A DNA stretch of 64,000 nucleotides from Elgaria multicarinata webbii (taxonomy: Eukaryota; Chordata; Lepidosauria; Squamata; Anguidae). The notes beneath the pieces are model-generated. The model was not told the DNA's origin, did not search any database, and saw nothing but the letters and a program-made list of their open reading frames with translations. The position numbers and the translations under genes were made by a program. Shown here in pieces: positions 43,736 to 55,878 of this stretch. The DNA lies in the NCBI RefSeq assembly GCF_023053635.1, contig NC_086183.1, positions 32,345,501 through 32,409,500 on the forward strand. Direction: 5' to 3'. Position 1 is the stretch's first letter; every line of letters begins with the position of its first letter.

Positions 43736-44025
43736 GAGAATTGTTAATTATGTTTGGAGATAATTGCAAATAGAAATGCCAATATAGAGACCTGCCGGCC
43801 AGGCGCAGCACTGCCTCCCCCCCCCCCTTTAAAGTAGATGGCTGGAGTATTAGACTCACGGGGATATGGGGGGGGATTAGAGTAGGGGGGTGGGGAAGGG
43901 GGAAGGTAGGAGAGGAGGGATTGGGGTAGGAGGGTGGGGGGTTTATGTATGGAGTTTGTGTTTTTATGTAAGCAAGTTTGAATTGCTGAGCACAAGGGAT
44001 CGGAAGAGATTTCAAAAGGGTGATT

Positions 44026-44825
44026 ATGGATAAAAAGATAAAGGTATCAACACTCAATGTTAAAGGTTTGGGGGCAGTCGTGAAAAGGAAGAGAATAGAA
44101 CAAATGTTTAATAAAGAGGGATCAGATATTATAATGGTTCAAGAGACACACCAGGGCTCCGAGAATTCGAATATGATAAAAGTAAAGTGGTTAGCCTATT
44201 ATGAAAAGTCATTAGGGACATCGAAAAAAAATGGAGTGGCCACTTTGATTTCAAAAAAAAGTGGGTTTATATTAGAAGAAGTAAAAAAGGATGATAAGGG
44301 TAGATATCTCATGTTAAAAGGTAAAACTGAGGGAAAGGTTTATACTTTGATTAATGTTTATGCCCCAAATGAGAGGCATAGAGAGTTTTTTATAAAGTTA
44401 TTTAAAGAAATAGAAGAATTTAAGGAGGGGTATGTTATATTAGCTGGGGACTTTAATATGGTTATGGATAATAAATGGGACAGGTCAAATCCCACTAATG
44501 CTGAAAAGAGGAATAATATGACTATATTGAATAAATTAGTAAAAGAAAATGATTACCTAGATTCGTGGCGTTTACTTAACGGGAATAGGCCTGGATTTTC
44601 ATATTTTTCCCCAGTTCATCATACATACTCCAGGATAGATTATATATTTGTTTCAAAAGATTTTGCAACGAGGATTTGTAAAATGGAAATGGGGGTAATA
44701 AAAGTAACTGATCATGCCTTGTTAAGTTTAGAATTTACAGTTAAGAAAGATTATAAAGAGGCATATAGATGGAAACTGAACACAAAGATATTGAAATATA
44801 ATAAAGTAGTAGAGAAATTCGGAAC
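44026..44825 (+). pseudogene. L1 ORF2 endonuclease part
   Basis: Begins MDKKIKVSTLNVKGLG and shows the APE-type motifs VQETHQ, LAGDFNMVMD, RIDYIFVSK and VTDHALL, covering N, E, D and H of the active site. It nicks target DNA at AT-rich sites. A one-frame slip at about 44818-44828 separates it from the polymerase. Confidence 0.93.
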
Positions 44826-47800
44826 GAATTGTCGGAGTCATGGGAAATTAATGAAAAAGGAGGAACAGCTGGGTCAGTCATTTGGGACCCCATGAAGGCT
44901 GTAGCAAGAGGAATCTGTATTAGAGAAACATGTAGTTTAAAAAGACAACAACGTGCAGAGCAGGAAAAGTTAGAGATAGAAATTAAAAACTTGGAGGAAA
45001 GATATTGGCGAGTTAAAGATAAATTTAAATTAGTGGAAATACAAGCTAAGAAGAAACAATTAGAAAACTTAAATATAGAGGAGGTTCAAAAGAATTTAAT
45101 GTATATGAAAAGGGAATACTTTGAAAACAGTAATAAGAACTCGAGGTTGCTTGCCAAGCTCACACAAAAAGAAAAAGGGAGGAATGGGATAGAAACGTTG
45201 AAAGATAGCCGAGGGAATTATTGTTATGCAATGAAAGCTAAAATAAAAATTTTTCAGGAATTTTATCAGGAATTGTATAAGGGTAAAGAAATTCAACAAG
45301 AAAAGGTGGAGGAGTATATTGGAAGGTTTATAAAGAAGGGAATAAAATTAGAATATAAGGAGTTAATGGAGTCAGTAATAAGTCAAAGAGAAGTTGAAGA
45401 GGTTATTGATAAGTTAAAAGTTGGTAAATCACCGGGAGCAGATGGTTTGGGTCCGGAATATTATAAGGTCTTCAAAGATTATTTAGTTCCAAAATTAATG
45501 GAACTTTATAATAGGATATTATCAGGAGAGAAGATACCTGAATCATGGGAACATTCAGTGATAATTCTGATCCCAAAACCAGATAAAGATTTGACTAATC
45601 CCGACTCTTATAGACCTATTTCGTTAATAAATCAGGATGCAAAATTTTTTACATCTATTATGGCCAAACGGCTAAATAAATTTTTATCAGAATACATAGG
45701 AGCAGATCAATGTGGGTTTGTGGTAGGAAGGCATATGCATAATTTAGTGGGAAGAGTTTTAAATGTAATAAATGTAATAAAAAAAGAAAATATTAAGGCA
45801 GGTATTATGGCATTGGATATTTTTAAAGCTTTTGATTGTGTGAGCTGGCAGGCACTAAAGAGTATTATAGATAAATTGGGATTTGGAAATAAATTTAAAA
45901 ATGTAATAGAACAGCTATATTCCCAAAATACGACGGTAGTGGTGGTAAATGACGGACTTACTGAAAAGATACGACTAGCCAGAGGAACAAGACAAGGATG
46001 TCCGCTCTCGCCGGTCCTGTTTGTAATGGTTATGGAAGTTTTGGCGAAGGCACTAAGGGAGGATGAAGAGTTAGAAGGAATTGGAGAGGTAAGGGAAATA
46101 AAGTTAAACATGTTTGCGGATGATACTTTATTGACCATTAAGAATCCCTTAAGAAAATTAGAAAGAATTAAATATCATTTGAGGGAATTTGAGGAAATTA
46201 CAGGGTTAAAAATAAATTGGTCTAAATCAGAGATGATGTTGTTTAACTATACCAAGAAGGAAGAAAAGGATTGGGAATTTAAGGGAATGGAATTGAAAGT
46301 TAAGAACGAGATTAAATATTTGGGAATTAAAATTACAAAAAATTTAGAGAATTTAGAAAGGGAAAATTTAACGAGGTTAAAGAAGGAGGTACTAGAGAAA
46401 TTGGAGAAATATAAAAGATTAAATTTATCTTGGTTTGGGAGAATAGCTTTGATAAAAATGAAGATATTAGCTAAAATTAATTTTGTATTTAGGATGTTAC
46501 CTATAAAAATATCAGAAACCGAGATAAAAAGTTGGCAAAATATTATTAATAAATATTGTAATGGAGAAAAGAAAGCAAGAGTGAATAAAAATAATTGGTA
46601 CCTAAGCCAAAAAAAGGGGGGAATGGGTCTCCCAAACATAAAATTATACTACGTAGCAAATAGATTAAGACATGTTGTAGAAGCAATTATGGGAGTAGGA
46701 GATTTACATTGGATGGAAGAAAAAACCATAAGTAAGGTAGAGATGAATTTGGGGAATGTTTTTTTTAAAGACGGAGGAAGAAAGTGGGTTGGAAGTATAG
46801 ATAATCCACTCCTGAGGACGCAATGGGAAATTTGGAGTAAATTTAAAGGGAAGCTGCTTCCGAGCAACTCTCCCTTAGCACCGATAATAATGTTAAAGAA
46901 TTTCCCAGAGGATCTAAAGGGTAGATTATGTAAAATATTAAAAGAGAAAAATAAAATAAAATTAAAGGATTGGGTAAGAGATATTAGAACAAGAGAGGAT
47001 ATGGAAAATTTGTTAAAGGAGAAGAAGCTATCGTGGCTAGAATATGGTCAATTAGAACAATGGAATAAAAAGTGGATTAAAGATAATAGAATGTGCAGAA
47101 AGATGACGATGTTTGAAGAATTAGTAGTAAGTAAGGAGAAAGGAAAAGGAGGTAGTATAGTTTCAAAAGGATTAATGAGTGAATTATATAAAATATTGTT
47201 AGAGAAGGAGTTTAGAGAGAATACAGAGAAAATGGTTTGGGAATCAGATTTGAAGATACAAATAGGGCGACAGAGCTGGGAGGGACTATGGAAACAAAGA
47301 GTGTTGAGAAGTTTATCAGTAAGAATAAAGGAGAATTATTTTAAAATTTTATGGAGGTGGTACCTAACCCCGGTTAGATTGAATAAGATAAGTGATCAAC
47401 ATTCAGCAAATTGTTGGAGAGGTTGTGGGGAAAAAGGAATGTATTTACATATGTGGTGGCAATGCAAATATGTACAAAGATTATGGAAGATGGTGTTCTC
47501 AGAAATTGAAGAAATAGTGGGAATGAAAATAGAACAAACACCAAAAATAGCATTGCTGTCACTATTTGAAGATATAAAGTGTGGAAAAGGAACTATAGAG
47601 CTGATATCGAGTTTGTTGGTTGCAGCACGACTGATGGTAGCTAGGAACTGGAAGATCCAAGGGGAATATTCTATTGAGGAATGGTATAAAGAAGTATGGG
47701 ACATAGCCATTAATGATAAACTGACATGTAATATTAAGTGGAGAAAAGGCGTAACTAAAATAAATGAGTTCGAAGGAATCTGGAAACAGTTCCTAGTGTT

Positions 47801-47867
47801 TGTGTTTACTAAGGGAAGTGGGAAACCACCAGCAGAAGAAACGATTAGATTTTGGACTCAAGAATGA
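44826..47867 (+). pseudogene. L1 ORF2 reverse transcriptase and C-terminal part
   Basis: Open for about 1010 codons from the frame slip to the stop at 47867. Polymerase motifs are KSPGADGLGPEYYK, the D-containing ALDIFKAFDCVSW, RQGCPLSPVLFVMVMEVL and the catalytic FADD. The C-terminus has CWRGCGEKGMYLHMWWQC, the zinc-knuckle-like motif of L1. One odd point is IFKAFD, where the family has IEKAFD. Apart from the frameshift at its start it is otherwise undamaged, which suggests a young copy. Confidence 0.93.
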
Positions 47868-48090
47868 TCCCGAGGTGGGGGGTGCACTTTTATTTTAAGA
47901 ACGAAGATGTTGTAGTATGATAAGGTATATGTAATAGTTTTTGATATTTGTACTCAACAATTATTCAATATGTATGTAGCAGATGTTTGAAGTTTTTTTT
48001 CCTATTGTGTTTGTTTCAGTTATATTTTGGAATGTTTTTTTATGTTTATATAGTGTTGAAAATGAATAAAAATTTATAAAAAAAAAAAAA
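47868..48090 (+). other. L1 3' UTR and poly(A) tail
   Basis: AT-rich with AATAAA at 48065 and an A tail of about 13, followed by the target duplication. Confidence 0.85.
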
Positions 48091-48105
48091 ACAAGATGTA
48101 TTGAT

Positions 48106-48175
48106 AGCCACCAATTTGGATAGCTTCAAAAGCAGGTTGAATAAATTCCTGGAAGTAAATAATAATAATAATAAT
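48106..48175 (+). mobile_element. CR1-like LINE C-terminal end, right part
   Basis: Continues the target of the L1: AGCCACCAATTTGGATAGCT then TTGAATAAATTCCTGG and an (AAT)n tail. Confidence 0.75.
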
Positions 48176-48259
48176 CCTTGATAACACCAGATTGCAAACA
48201 GGAAATGTTGTAGTTTCGTCAAGCTGACAGAAAAGAGGAAGTTGATACTTGTAATAGAG

Positions 48260-48409
48260 AATCATAGAATAGCAGAGTTGGAAGGGGCCTACAAGGCCAT
48301 CGAGTCCAACCCCCTGCTCAGTGCAGGAATTCACCCTAAAGCATCCCTGACAGATGGTTGTCCAGCTGCCTCTTGAAGGCTTCTAGTGTGGGAGAGCCCA
48401 CAACCTCCC
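48260..48409 (-). mobile_element. CR1 LINE 3' end, reverse, with 8-bp duplication
   Basis: AATCATAGAATAGCAGAG to CCACAACCTCCC is the CR1 3' end reversed. TAATAGAG occurs on both sides (48252-48259 and 48410-48417), so it is a real, severely 5'-truncated insertion in the retrovirus. Confidence 0.85.
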
Positions 48410-48417
48410 TAATAGAG

Positions 48418-50311
48418 GTTGTGTTTGTTCTGTCCCAGGTATGAAGCATAAAATAGATTATTTTTGATAAAGCAAAGGGCTTATCTATAAATATCCACAC
48501 TAACGTTCAATGTTCCTTTTCAATTTGCTGCGTAGCTAGACTAATTTGTAAACCTAAGAATTTCAAGACAGCTGTGGGAGGCCCAAGGGCCAAATAGCCC
48601 TCTCATTGAGAAATTGTTTGAAAGAATCTTAATTTCAAAAATATAGTTGTCAAAGAAAGATGGAAAAATAGTGTGTGGATATCTTATGGTGTTAAGCCAA
48701 TTGCATCCTGAGACTTAATTAAGAATTATGTAATATGTATAGAGTTTTTAAAAGTAATTGAATTTACTAAAGCTATAGAGAGACTTGAATGTTCAGTTAC
48801 CTTAGCTACTTTTGTTATAGTAAAATAACTGATTTCCCCTTACCCCCTTCGCCCAATCTCTTCTCTCCCGTCCTTCTTCCAAGATTCCTCATTTTCCTTT
48901 CCCAAAATGCCACCCTTGGGTGATTTCTAAGTGATTTAAAATGAATAAAATAGACCCCCTGCTCCCAGGTGGGAGAGTGGGGTCCCATTTGCCTATTTGG
49001 GTGGGGTCGGTTGCTTAGGGTTGGGGACAGGCCCTAGCTGCTGGTTAAAAAAACCAGGCGCTTGACACACACACACACACCTCTTGTTTCTCCTTCCCCA
49101 CAGCTCAGTGGGAAACCAAGAAGAGAAATAAGAGGTAAGAAGCTTGCCCATTGTAAAGAATGTCAAGCGCCAAAAGGGGAAACTGGGGAGGGAGTGGTTA
49201 ACAGGTATTGGTTGAGGATGGTAGAGTATGTGACAAGAAAGTTTCAAGATTAATTGCTAAGAGAATCATGTGATGGTAAAGTTTGCAAGGTTGATGGGTT
49301 CACTCACCCATCTGGGCATGTTGGGAGGGCAGGGAAGAAGATCAGTTGTGACGATTTAAACAAGCACTGTTCTGAGCCTTTTCCCTTACATTGCCAACGG
49401 GGGGGAGAGAGACCTTTGTATAAAGTGATTTTTAGTACCACCTTGAATCTACGAAACTAGTTTTAATTCTTTCCTGAGTATTATTAAGTCTTAAGAAATA
49501 GACTGAATAGAAGACAGAGTGATTTATAATTAGAACCATAAGATTGTTTGATGAGAACTCCCAAACTAATGAGTGTGCAAGAAGATTTCTTCACAGGTTT
49601 TTCACAGCACCAGACCTAGAAGCCACAGGTCTGCTGCCTGATGCCGTACTAAAACAACAGAAGTTATAAGCTAGAAGCAAGAGAGTTTGAACCCTTGTTC
49701 CTGACTGACCACTGTAATTGTTCAAAGCACATGAACAACTGGCAAGTATTTGACTGTCCAACACATATAGAAATGTTTGGAGAATCTATAGCTGTAAGAC
49801 TGTCTCTATCAAGGAAGAAATAATCTGTTGTGTTCTAAGCCTACACAGACTGATAGCCCAAATCTAAAAAGTCCAAGCAACATATGTGAAAAGCTGAACC
49901 TTGGATGCCATGGAAGTGATCCAGATGACCCATCTGTACCAGAGACTGAGAATTGTCCAAATCTGATTGAGAGGTTAAAAGACGAAGCAAGCTGCCAGGA
50001 GGAAGTTGGAAAGCCCCCTGTGAGCACTAAAGACAGGTGTCCAGTGGAACGAGAGTGCTGAAGAGCCCCTTCCATGGAACGACATCTGGTCAATCAGCAT
50101 GGCTGTCTTTGTAAACTCAGATCAGAGATATTCCTGAGATAACGAGGCATAATAATCCTCGCAACGAAAAGTAAAACAACTTAGGACAACGCCATGGCAT
50201 TCTTTAACAGTGAGAGTGTGTGCATAGAGATAAGAAATGGTCTAAGAACATGTGGTCCAGTCAAGAATACATCTTTATATACTGCGGTGAAAAAGATAAC
50301 ACAGGGTGAAT
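48418..50311 (+). other. Retroviral interior, right part, no protein recognised
   Basis: AT-rich, with a (CA)n run at 49068-49080 and a pyrimidine-rich tract ending CCCCACAG at about 49102 that looks like a splice acceptor. A 77-codon open stretch at 49828-50061 is not recognised. No env motifs were seen. Confidence 0.5.
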
Positions 50312-50323
50312 AAAGAGGAGGGA
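50312..50323 (+). other. Polypurine tract of the endogenous retrovirus
   Basis: AAAGAGGAGGGA, two bases before the right LTR, the primer for plus-strand DNA synthesis. Confidence 0.85.
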
Positions 50324-50325
50324 TT

Positions 50326-51058
50326 TGTGAGAAATAAAGAGATATGTTACTTTTTCAATAAAGTTAATGCCAATATATATTCAATAAAGCTAATGCCAAT
50401 ATATATTCAATAAAGCTAATGCCAAAATGTATATTATGATTTTGTTAGAGTGTGGACCAATGGGGCAGGGTCTTGCTACTGAGAATATATGGTTGAAAAT
50501 AGCTTCAGCCTGGAAACACTGATCTTCGCTGAGGCATAATTAATGGACAGGGAAGGGCTCAAACAGGTGCAAAGCGCCGTTAGACTATTCAGTTGAAGTA
50601 AAAGAGAATAATACGGAACTTGTGGTTAGACTAGTGGTCAGAAGAAGTGACAAAACTGAAACATACATCTGTTGTTTCTTAACTTGTGATTTTGTAGTTA
50701 CCTGATGGGTGGAGAGATGATCAAGAGCAATAAAGTGGGTAGGCCCAGACCAATCAAACCCATATTTGGACATAAGTAAATAGGGGTGGGTGGAATATTA
50801 AATGAAATGAAAAAGCAAGTAATCAAAGGCGGGACAAAGCTGCGTGCCGGGATAGGCTGTAACCCCTCAAGTCTCTAACCAATCACGAGACGGGGAGGGA
50901 CCTCTTCGGCCGGGTGTAAGGTATAAGATGTCTTGACATGTGCTTGGAGAGTGTGCCTACTTTGCTGGACACCCAGACTTGCAATTCTGTATCAATAAAG
51001 ATAACAGAGTGCTTTCACCATTGTCCTTGAATCTTTATTTCAAATCGCATTTCTAACA
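50326..51058 (+). repeat. 3' LTR
   Basis: Same length as the 5' LTR and over 99.5 percent identical, TG at the start, CA at the end, then the AACT duplication. Confidence 0.93.
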
Positions 51059-52115
51059 AACTCTTGATTCAAGAAGGTAAGTAAGAATTAATAGGTATAA
51101 CTGGGACTTGGTGGGATGACTTCCATGAATGGAATATAGCAACTGAAGGATATAACTTGTTCAAAAAGAACAGAAGCCATAGAAGGAGGGGAGGAGTTGC
51201 ACTACATGTTAGAAATAAACACATCTACGCAGAAATTCAAGAGAATAATCATGGTGGCCCTGTTGAAAAGCATCTGGGTTAATAAATAGAGGAAGGTGCA
51301 CTCAGAAACATTTCCAATGAGGGGGAAAAATGGAAGAACGAAAGAAACCAATGTGGCTACACAAAAAGGTGTAGTGATGAACTGAAAATTAAAAAGGAGA
51401 CCTATAGGAAGTGGAAGGAGGAACAGGTCGCTGAGGAAGTGTCCAGGCAGATAGCCTCAAATTGCAGAAGTGGTGTCACGAAGGCTAAAGCTCAGAATAA
51501 CAACAAAAAGGCTACTTCAGATATGTTTAGAGTAAAAGGTACATCAGTTGCTCAACGAAGATGCCAAAATGCTGACAGGTGACAAAGAAAAGATGGAACT
51601 GCTCAATTTTGGCTCAGGTTTCTCCCAAAAGAGGATCTGTGTCCCATCTGGCACATGTGACAAACACCCTGAAGGGGTAGGAATACAGTTCGTGGAGGAC
51701 AAAGAGATCGTCAGGAACAATCTAAGCACCTTAAATAAGTTCAAGTCCCCAGGTGCAGATGAAATGCATCCTAGGATGTTGAAGGAGCTTTCGGATGAAT
51801 CCTCAGAACCTCTGTTATCTTTGAGAAATTCTAGAATTGCCAGAGGAGGGCAAATCTTGTCCCTATCTTAAAAAAGAGAGCAAAAAGCAAGATCCAAGGA
51901 ATTATAGACCAGTCTCTCTGACATCAATACCTGGAAAGATTCTAGAGCAGATTATAAAGCGCTGGATCTGTAGGCACCTTGATACTAATGCATTGATCAC
52001 TGGAAGCCAGCATGGATTTTCCAGAACAACAACTGCTTTTCTAGGCTTCAGAGATCGAAGAAGGCTTATGTGTGGGGTGAGGGGAGAATCAGGAGTGGAT
52101 TTTTGGGTGACTGGA
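51059..52115 (+). mobile_element. CR1 LINE ORF2 fragments (endonuclease and polymerase N-part)
   Basis: From about 51100 it reads GTWWDDFHEWNIATEGYNLF and RRRGGVALHVRNKHIYAEIQ (endonuclease), then KSPGADEMHPRMLKELSDES and KKQDPRNYRPVSLTSIPGKI, ITGSQHGFS (polymerase). Several frame changes and a missing middle show it is dead. It is probably the right part of the CR1 at 38110. Confidence 0.85.
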
Positions 52116-52482
52116 TCATAAGCTCAGTTCTGGTACTGAAAGCAAATTCCTGGGCTGAGCTCCTGAAAGCAAATTCCTGGGCTCCGACATACTTAGCTCT
52201 AAAAGTCTATTCCCTGGCTCCAGCTGGTGGGCCTAAGGTTGTTTTCTGTTGTTGTAGTTGTTGTTGTTAAAAACAAACAAATTAGATCACACAATCCTGA
52301 AGTTTGCCCATCAATGTTTGAAGGCAGCTGGAGACTTTTGGACAGTGGAGGGTAGACTCAAATCCAGAGGGAGAGCCGGGTAACAAATTATTCTTATTCT
52401 TCTAAGCCGTACATCACCACCAAATCTTTGGCTATAGGCCTAGTTGCAACCTCCCTCTTACCGCAGAAAGGACAGTAGCCCT

Positions 52483-52658
52483 AGGAACATAGGAAATTGC
52501 CTTATACTGAGTCAGACCATTCATCCATCTAGCCCAATATTGTTGACACTGGTAGCAGCTCTCCAGGGTTTTAGGCAGGTAGTCCTACCTGGAAATGCTG
52601 GGATTGAGCATGGGACCTTCTGCATACAAAGCAGATGCTCTACCACTGTGCTACAGTG
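52483..52658 (-). mobile_element. tRNA-headed SINE, reverse orientation
   Basis: On the minus strand it starts with a tRNA-like head (GTGGTAGAGCATCTGCTTTG, GCAGAAGGTCCCATGCTCAA) and ends in the complement of GGAACATAGGAAATTGCC. Internal CCATCTAGCCCAATATTG is typical of this reptile SINE. Confidence 0.75.
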
Positions 52659-53432
52659 TCCTGCCACTGTATGGCTGACTCAGAACATTGGGTAGGAGAA
52701 CCAATAACAGGAGAATAGCAGGAGAACCTGTTTGGTATCCTGGTTTCCTTGACCCTACCATAGGAAGAGAGACTCCTCCACTGTTTAAGACAAAGGCATT
52801 GCGTTTCTATCACAAGCATCTCTCCCCACACTCTGCCTTATTCAGATGCAGCAAGCAGTTCAGATGCCTTCCCAGAGGAGAGAAGCACGGCTGTACAGAG
52901 AAACATGAGCCCAAAGGTTTGGGCGCGTGTTGCCATGGAGACCCATCTCCATCAGAAACAGATGCCCAAAGAATGAATGATCCAGCACCTGGAAGTGAGC
53001 TAAATTGTCCTCCCTGGCACAAGATGTAAACAGGAAGACAGTACAGGCGTTATGATAGATTGGGAAGGGGGCAGTCTGGAGGGCAGCCTTCCTTCCTTCC
53101 TTTTTCAAGAATCCAACAAATTTATAGGGGATAGGCCTAGTTAGTTAAATGGGTAACTGAATGGAATCTCCTTATTCAGAGGCATTATACCTTCAAGCAC
53201 CAGGTGCTGGGAACAAACAGCTCAAGTATGCCCAGCTCATAAACCTCCCAGAGGCCTTGCCACTACCGCAGACAGTGTGCTGAACTAAACGGAGCGTTGG
53301 TCTGATCCAGCAAGGCAACTCTTATGCTGTTCTTTGCTGCTTAAACCAGCAAGGAGCAGAGTCTGCTTAGGACTGTTTACCTCTGTGTAGGCACTTAAGC
53401 CTGTAATTGGAAGAGTCATATTGGAGCTTCTA

Positions 53433-53760
53433 TAGGGTGACCCTATAGAAAGGAGGACAGGGCTCCTGTATCTTTAACAGTTGTATTGAAAAAGGAATTT
53501 CAGCAGGTGTCATTTACATATATGGAGAACCTGGTGGAATTACCTCTTCATCACAACAGTTAAAGCTGCAGGTGCCCTGCCCTCTTTTAAATCTGGTCAC
53601 AGTATAGCTGCAGTGTAGTTCCTGCAGCTTTAACTGTTGTGATGAAGAGGAAATTTCTCCAGGTTCTCCATATATACAAATGACACCTGCTGAAATTCCC
53701 TTTTCTATGCAACTGTTAAAGGTACAGGAGCCCTGTCCTCCTTTTCATATGGTCACCCTA
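53433..53760. mobile_element. hAT-like palindromic MITE family B, complete copy
   Basis: Ends TAGGGTGACC and GGTCACCCTA are inverted; GCTCCTGTATCTTTAACAG near the left end is mirrored on the right, and internal CCTGCAGCTTTAACTGTTG is mirrored. Flanks share GCTTCTA (53426-53432 and 53761-53767). Confidence 0.88.
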
Positions 53761-53799
53761 GCTTCTATCTGCAAGAAAATCTATCTTTGAGTAAATATT

Positions 53800-54218
53800 A
53801 GATCCCGTCCCTGCCTTGTACTTAGTTTCTTGCCCAAGTTACTTGTCTCTCAGCCTCAAGAGTTTGCTGTCTGTGAGAGAGGCTCAGAGTGTGGCAAGAA
53901 GGGACAGGGCCTTTTCGGTGGTGTCCCCCAGACAATGGAATGATCTCCCTGACGAGGCTTGCCTGGCACCAACGCTACTATTTTTCCGGCGCCAGGTTAA
54001 GACTTTCCTCTTTGACCAGGCATATGGCGGCACATCTTAATCACCCACATGTTTAGATTTTTTTTAAACGGTTTTTAATGCTTTATGTGTGTATGTTCTG
54101 TGTTTTAGAATTTTAAATTTTGTATACTCGTTTTTATCTTAATTTTAGAATTTCTGTAAACCGCCCAGAGAGCCCTGGCTATGGGAGCGGTATATAAGTG
54201 AAATAAATAAATAAATGA
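53800..54218 (+). mobile_element. L2-like LINE C-terminus and 3' end
   Basis: Encodes RDRAFSVVSPRQWNDLPDEA and FFRRQVKTFLFDQAYGGTS with a stop, then GTAAACCGCCCAGAGAGCCC and an (AAAT)n tail. It is the most readable L2-like end in the window and links the recurring tail motif to an L2-type polymerase. Confidence 0.85.
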
Positions 54219-55509
54219 ATGGATGTTGGGACAGAAAAATATGAGTTCAAGAGATTGGTTTTGTGTTTGAAGCTCAGACCTTATCTTTACACCTTGTATC
54301 TAGATTTTTCAGCACATTTCTTTTCTTTTTAAATGTCACAACTTTGACTTCTAGGCGATGGATGTTTTGTGACCAGCCGTGCCCCACATGGTAGCCATTT
54401 TGTGAGAGCACCCACAATACTCTTCACACTCTAAAAGGCCAAAAAAAGTTGGAGATCCCTGTGTTAGGCAATTGCTCTGGTTCTCTTGGGTCTTGGCTCC
54501 CCCAACCTCTTTCCTACTAGTATCTGGAGGATACCATCCATCAAGTTAGTTGCTATTTACTCCATGGCTGTACCTGATGGTTGATCTGGAATACTTCATT
54601 CACATACCCTAAGCACCACTTGATGCTACACTCATTGAGGGATGAAACCTGCTTATGTGAATATGACCTGCTTCTCCAGCTTGAAATACACATTGAGGTA
54701 CATGGGGGGAAAGCCTTCCTCAGATTTTTCCTGGGATTTCTCTTATTTTGACTCTTTTCTGCACCACTTTCCTGCAGAAGAAAATGCCATTGGATTCTGT
54801 GATTCCTGCTCTCTCCAGTATGGGTGAATGAGGTGTTCAGTCAGAATACCACCTCTCAGCAAGCCTCCAAAATCCCAGAATGACAGGGGGCTGGATGCTC
54901 TTTCTGGAGACAGGTCAGCCTTGTGATCTGCTATTAATGAGAAAAATGCTAATTCATTAAAAAAATGCAGAGCCCTGCCAGGCAGACGTGTTCTATTCAC
55001 GTAGCTTTTTCACTGTAACCTCTTCTGTTCTCTAGGTTCAGCTGAACCCAATGTTACACAGATCCTTGGACAATGTGAATCTGGTCTTGAAATTAGAAAT
55101 TGGAAGGCTGAGTTGCCAACCACATCTCTCATTAGCAGATGCTTCTAGCCTAGCAGTGACTTCATTATTCTCCAGGAATTTCCACCAGAGCAGCATCTGA
55201 TCTTACAAAGAGGTCTCTTAAAGCATTTCTTTATTCATCCAAGAAGAATCAAGGGTTTGGAAACCAGTTGGGTTTCTCACTGCCTTGATACTTTAAGACA
55301 GATGTGGTCTCAGGTTCCATTTTAGTCTTCAGACAGTGGTATCCAGGTCTCAAGATTATGTTGCCACACAAACTCAGGAATGGTCAAACGCTGTTGCAAA
55401 GTTGCCACCACATAATCCAGCCCAGAAACAGGGGCTTGAACTGGAGTCTGGTGGGCATTGCTCTATCAACTTGGCAAAGCCAAAAGGCCAGGTTCTTGGG
55501 CATAGTCTG
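54219..55509. other. Intergenic, nothing recognised
   Basis: No gene, named repeat or RNA gene seen. Confidence 0.5.
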
Positions 55510-55878
55510 AATCATAGAATCATAAAATAGTAGAGTTGGAAGGGGCCTATAAATCCATCAGGTCCAACCCCCTGCTCATTGCAAGAATCCACCTTAATGC
55601 CCTCTAGTGTGGGAGTTCCCTAGGTAACTGCGTCCACTGTCATACTGCTCTAACAGTCAGGAAGTTTTTCCTGATGTCCAGCCGGAATCTGGCTTCCTGT
55701 CACTTGAGCCCATTCTTCCATGTCCTGCACTCTGGGAGGATCGAGAAGAGATCCTGGCCCTCCTCTGTGTGACAACCTTTCAAGTATTTGAAGAGTGCTA
55801 ACATGTCTCTCCTGTCTTCTCTTCTCCAGGCTAAATATGCCCAGTTCTTTCAGTCTCTCCTCATAGGGCTTTGTGAAG
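55510..55878 (-). mobile_element. CR1 LINE 3' end, reverse orientation
   Basis: AATCATAGAATCATAAAATAG at its left (20 bases cited: AATCATAGAATCATAAAATA) and TTTCAGTCTCTCCTCATAGG at its right are the CR1 3' end and C-terminus reversed, with some internal loss. Confidence 0.85.

Larger units (their letters stand above)
42086..48090 (+). mobile_element. Full-length L1 LINE with 15-bp target duplication, inactive
   Basis: 6.0 kb: a 5' UTR of 630 bases, ORF1, a 290-base spacer, ORF2, a 3' UTR and a poly(A) tail. The target duplication ACAAGATGTATTGAT is exact at 42071-42085 and 48091-48105. ORF1 is broken by a frame change and stops, and ORF2 by one frameshift, so it cannot move by itself now. 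It sits in a CR1-like LINE end, which sits in the retrovirus. Confidence 0.95.
38426..51058 (+). mobile_element. Endogenous retrovirus, gamma-like (class I), broken interior, young LTRs
   Basis: Two 733-bp direct repeats (38426-39158 and 50326-51058) begin TG and end CA and differ at about three sites, near 0.4 percent. The same four bases, AACT, lie on both sides, as in gammaretroviruses. After the left LTR comes a primer site for tRNA-Pro (39162-39179) and before the right LTR a polypurine tract (50312-50323). A gag-like start with a myristoylation MGN lies at 39752. No recognisable pol or env was found, so the element is a fossil with several breaks, or a non-autonomous form. Other elements have inserted in it (41787-48175 and 48260-48409). 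Age is inferred as recent, perhaps a few million years, depending on the rate assumed. Confidence 0.92.
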
